Position numbers and translations under genes: made by a program
DNA from: Caulobacterales bacterium RIFOXYB1_FULL_67_16
GTDB taxonomy: Bacteria > Pseudomonadota > Alphaproteobacteria > Caulobacterales > Caulobacteraceae
NCBI GenBank assembly: GCA_001796045.1
Contig: MGLN01000070.1
Location: forward strand, 3,598-10,597
Direction of reading: 5' to 3'
Length of the DNA stretch: 7,000 nt
Shown: positions 6,187-7,000 of the stretch, one piece after another
Position numbering within the stretch: the first letter of the stretch is position 1
Layout of the letters: the number at the start of each line of letters is the position of its first letter
Notes under the pieces: generated by a model
What the model was told of the DNA's origin: nothing
Database searches by the model: none
The model's input: the letters and a program-made list of their open reading frames with translations, nothing else

Positions 6187-7000
6187 GCCAGACCCGTATT
6201 CTCATCATCCCGCCGGCGGCCTCGATGCCGGCCAACTTCCTGACGTTCGACGCGAACGGACGGGTGCTTCACCGCGGGGCCCTTTTGCTGGAGGAGGCGG
6301 CGACGACGCCGGACGTCCGCACCGTGGCCGTGGCCCCCGGCGCCGATGTCCTGGTCCGCTGGCTGGACCTGCCGGTCGGCGGGGCGGCCCAGGTGCGGGC
6401 GGCCGCGCGCTGGGCGCTGAAGGACGACCTGGCCGGCGATCCGGACCGGACGGTGGTGGCGCTCGGACCCGCGACGGGCGAGGGGCCGCGCCTGGTCGCC
6501 GCCGTCGGTGCGGGCCTGCTGGAGGCCTGGGTCGACTACCTGGCCGGGCTGGGGATCGCGCCGGCCGCCATCGTGCCCGACTGTCTGGTCCTGCCGGAAC
6601 CGGAGGGCGAGGGGCTGAACGCCGCCGCCTTCGGCGCCGACATCGCCCTGCGCGGCGCCCGGTTCGCGGCCACGGTCCAGCCGGACCTGGTCGAACCGGT
6701 GGCGGCAGGGCGGCCTGTGACCGGCATTGAGGACCGCGAGACCCTGGAGCGGCTGCTGGCGGTCGCCGCCGCTGCGCCGGCCATCGATCTGTTGTCGGGC
6801 GTCGAGCGTCGGCGCGAGACCGCGCGCGGCGGCTGGCGCCTGGCCGCAGCCCTGGCGGCGGCCCTGGTCGTCTCGCCCCTCATTCTGACGGTTGCAGCCG
6901 GCGCGCGGGATCAGATCGCCGCCGACCGGGCCGAGACGCGCACCCTGACCCTGATCGCCGAAGTCGTGCCCGAGGCGGCCCAGGCCGCCGATCCGGTCGA
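6183..7000 (+). CDS. gspL: T2SS inner-membrane protein GspL, N-terminal part (3' end outside window)
   Basis: GspL is the single-pass inner-membrane protein whose cytoplasmic actin-like domain holds the N-terminal domain of GspE and whose periplasmic part pairs with GspM. The frame is open from ATG 6183 to the window edge with no stop, giving at least 272 residues. The start MSQTRILIIPP is a beta-strand opening of the type seen in GspL. Further family signs are VRWLDLPVG and AARWALKDDLAGDPD (residues 74-88), matching the conserved 'ALED.LA.D' stretch. A hydrophobic segment at about residues 218-240, preceded by RRRETAR, is the single membrane helix. The region after it (about 241 onward) would be the start of the periplasmic domain. 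The start overlaps the gspK stop as ATGA without a properly spaced Shine-Dalgarno, suggesting coupled translation. Sequence conservation is low in this family, so position after gspK adds weight. gspM is expected next. Confidence 0.9.
   Translation, partial: MSQTRILIIPPAASMPANFLTFDANGRVLHRGALLLEEAATTPDVRTVAVAPGADVLVRWLDLPVGGAAQVRAAARWALKDDLAGDPDRTVVALGPATGEGPRLVAAVGAGLLEAWVDYLAGLGIAPAAIVPDCLVLPEPEGEGLNAAAFGADIALRGARFAATVQPDLVEPVAAGRPVTGIEDRETLERLLAVAAAAPAIDLLSGVERRRETARGGWRLAAALAAALVVSPLILTVAAGARDQIAADRAETRTLTLIAEVVPEAAQAADPV

Overview
This window is one continuous, tightly packed segment of a type II secretion system (T2SS, Gsp) operon. All genes lie on the + strand in the order gspD (3' end only) - gspE - gspF - gspG - gspH - gspI - gspJ - gspK - gspL (5' part only). 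Base composition is very GC-rich throughout. That, together with protein features such as the compact GspF repeat and the two-cysteine GspK, suggests an alphaproteobacterium, probably Caulobacterales (for example Brevundimonas or a relative). The taxon is inferred from composition and general family resemblance and was not tested.

Layout: bases 3-587 encode the end of the outer-membrane secretin GspD. Bases 592-2088 encode the cytoplasmic assembly ATPase GspE, and 2088-3305 the inner-membrane platform protein GspF. Bases 3319-6186 hold the complete pseudopilin set: major pseudopilin GspG, then minor pseudopilins GspH, GspI, GspJ and GspK. From 6183 to the window edge runs GspL, the inner-membrane protein that recruits GspE. 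No gap between genes exceeds 13 bases, and six of the eight junctions overlap. I see no internal promoter, terminator, RNA gene, mobile element, repeat array or CRISPR.

How they work together (family knowledge): GspE hydrolyses ATP on the cytoplasmic face, docked on GspL and GspF. This drives addition of GspG subunits to a periplasmic pseudopilus whose tip is the GspH-I-J-K complex. The pseudopilus pushes folded exoproteins through the GspD channel. The five pseudopilins need a prepilin peptidase (GspO/PilD), which is not in this window. GspC, GspM and GspN are also not seen; they may lie outside the window.

Overall this is a well-known machine with intact-looking parts, not a previously undescribed system. 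The points worth a second look are local: translation signals around gspG and gspH, unusual prepilin leaders, a disordered GspD tail, and a possible disulfide in GspK.
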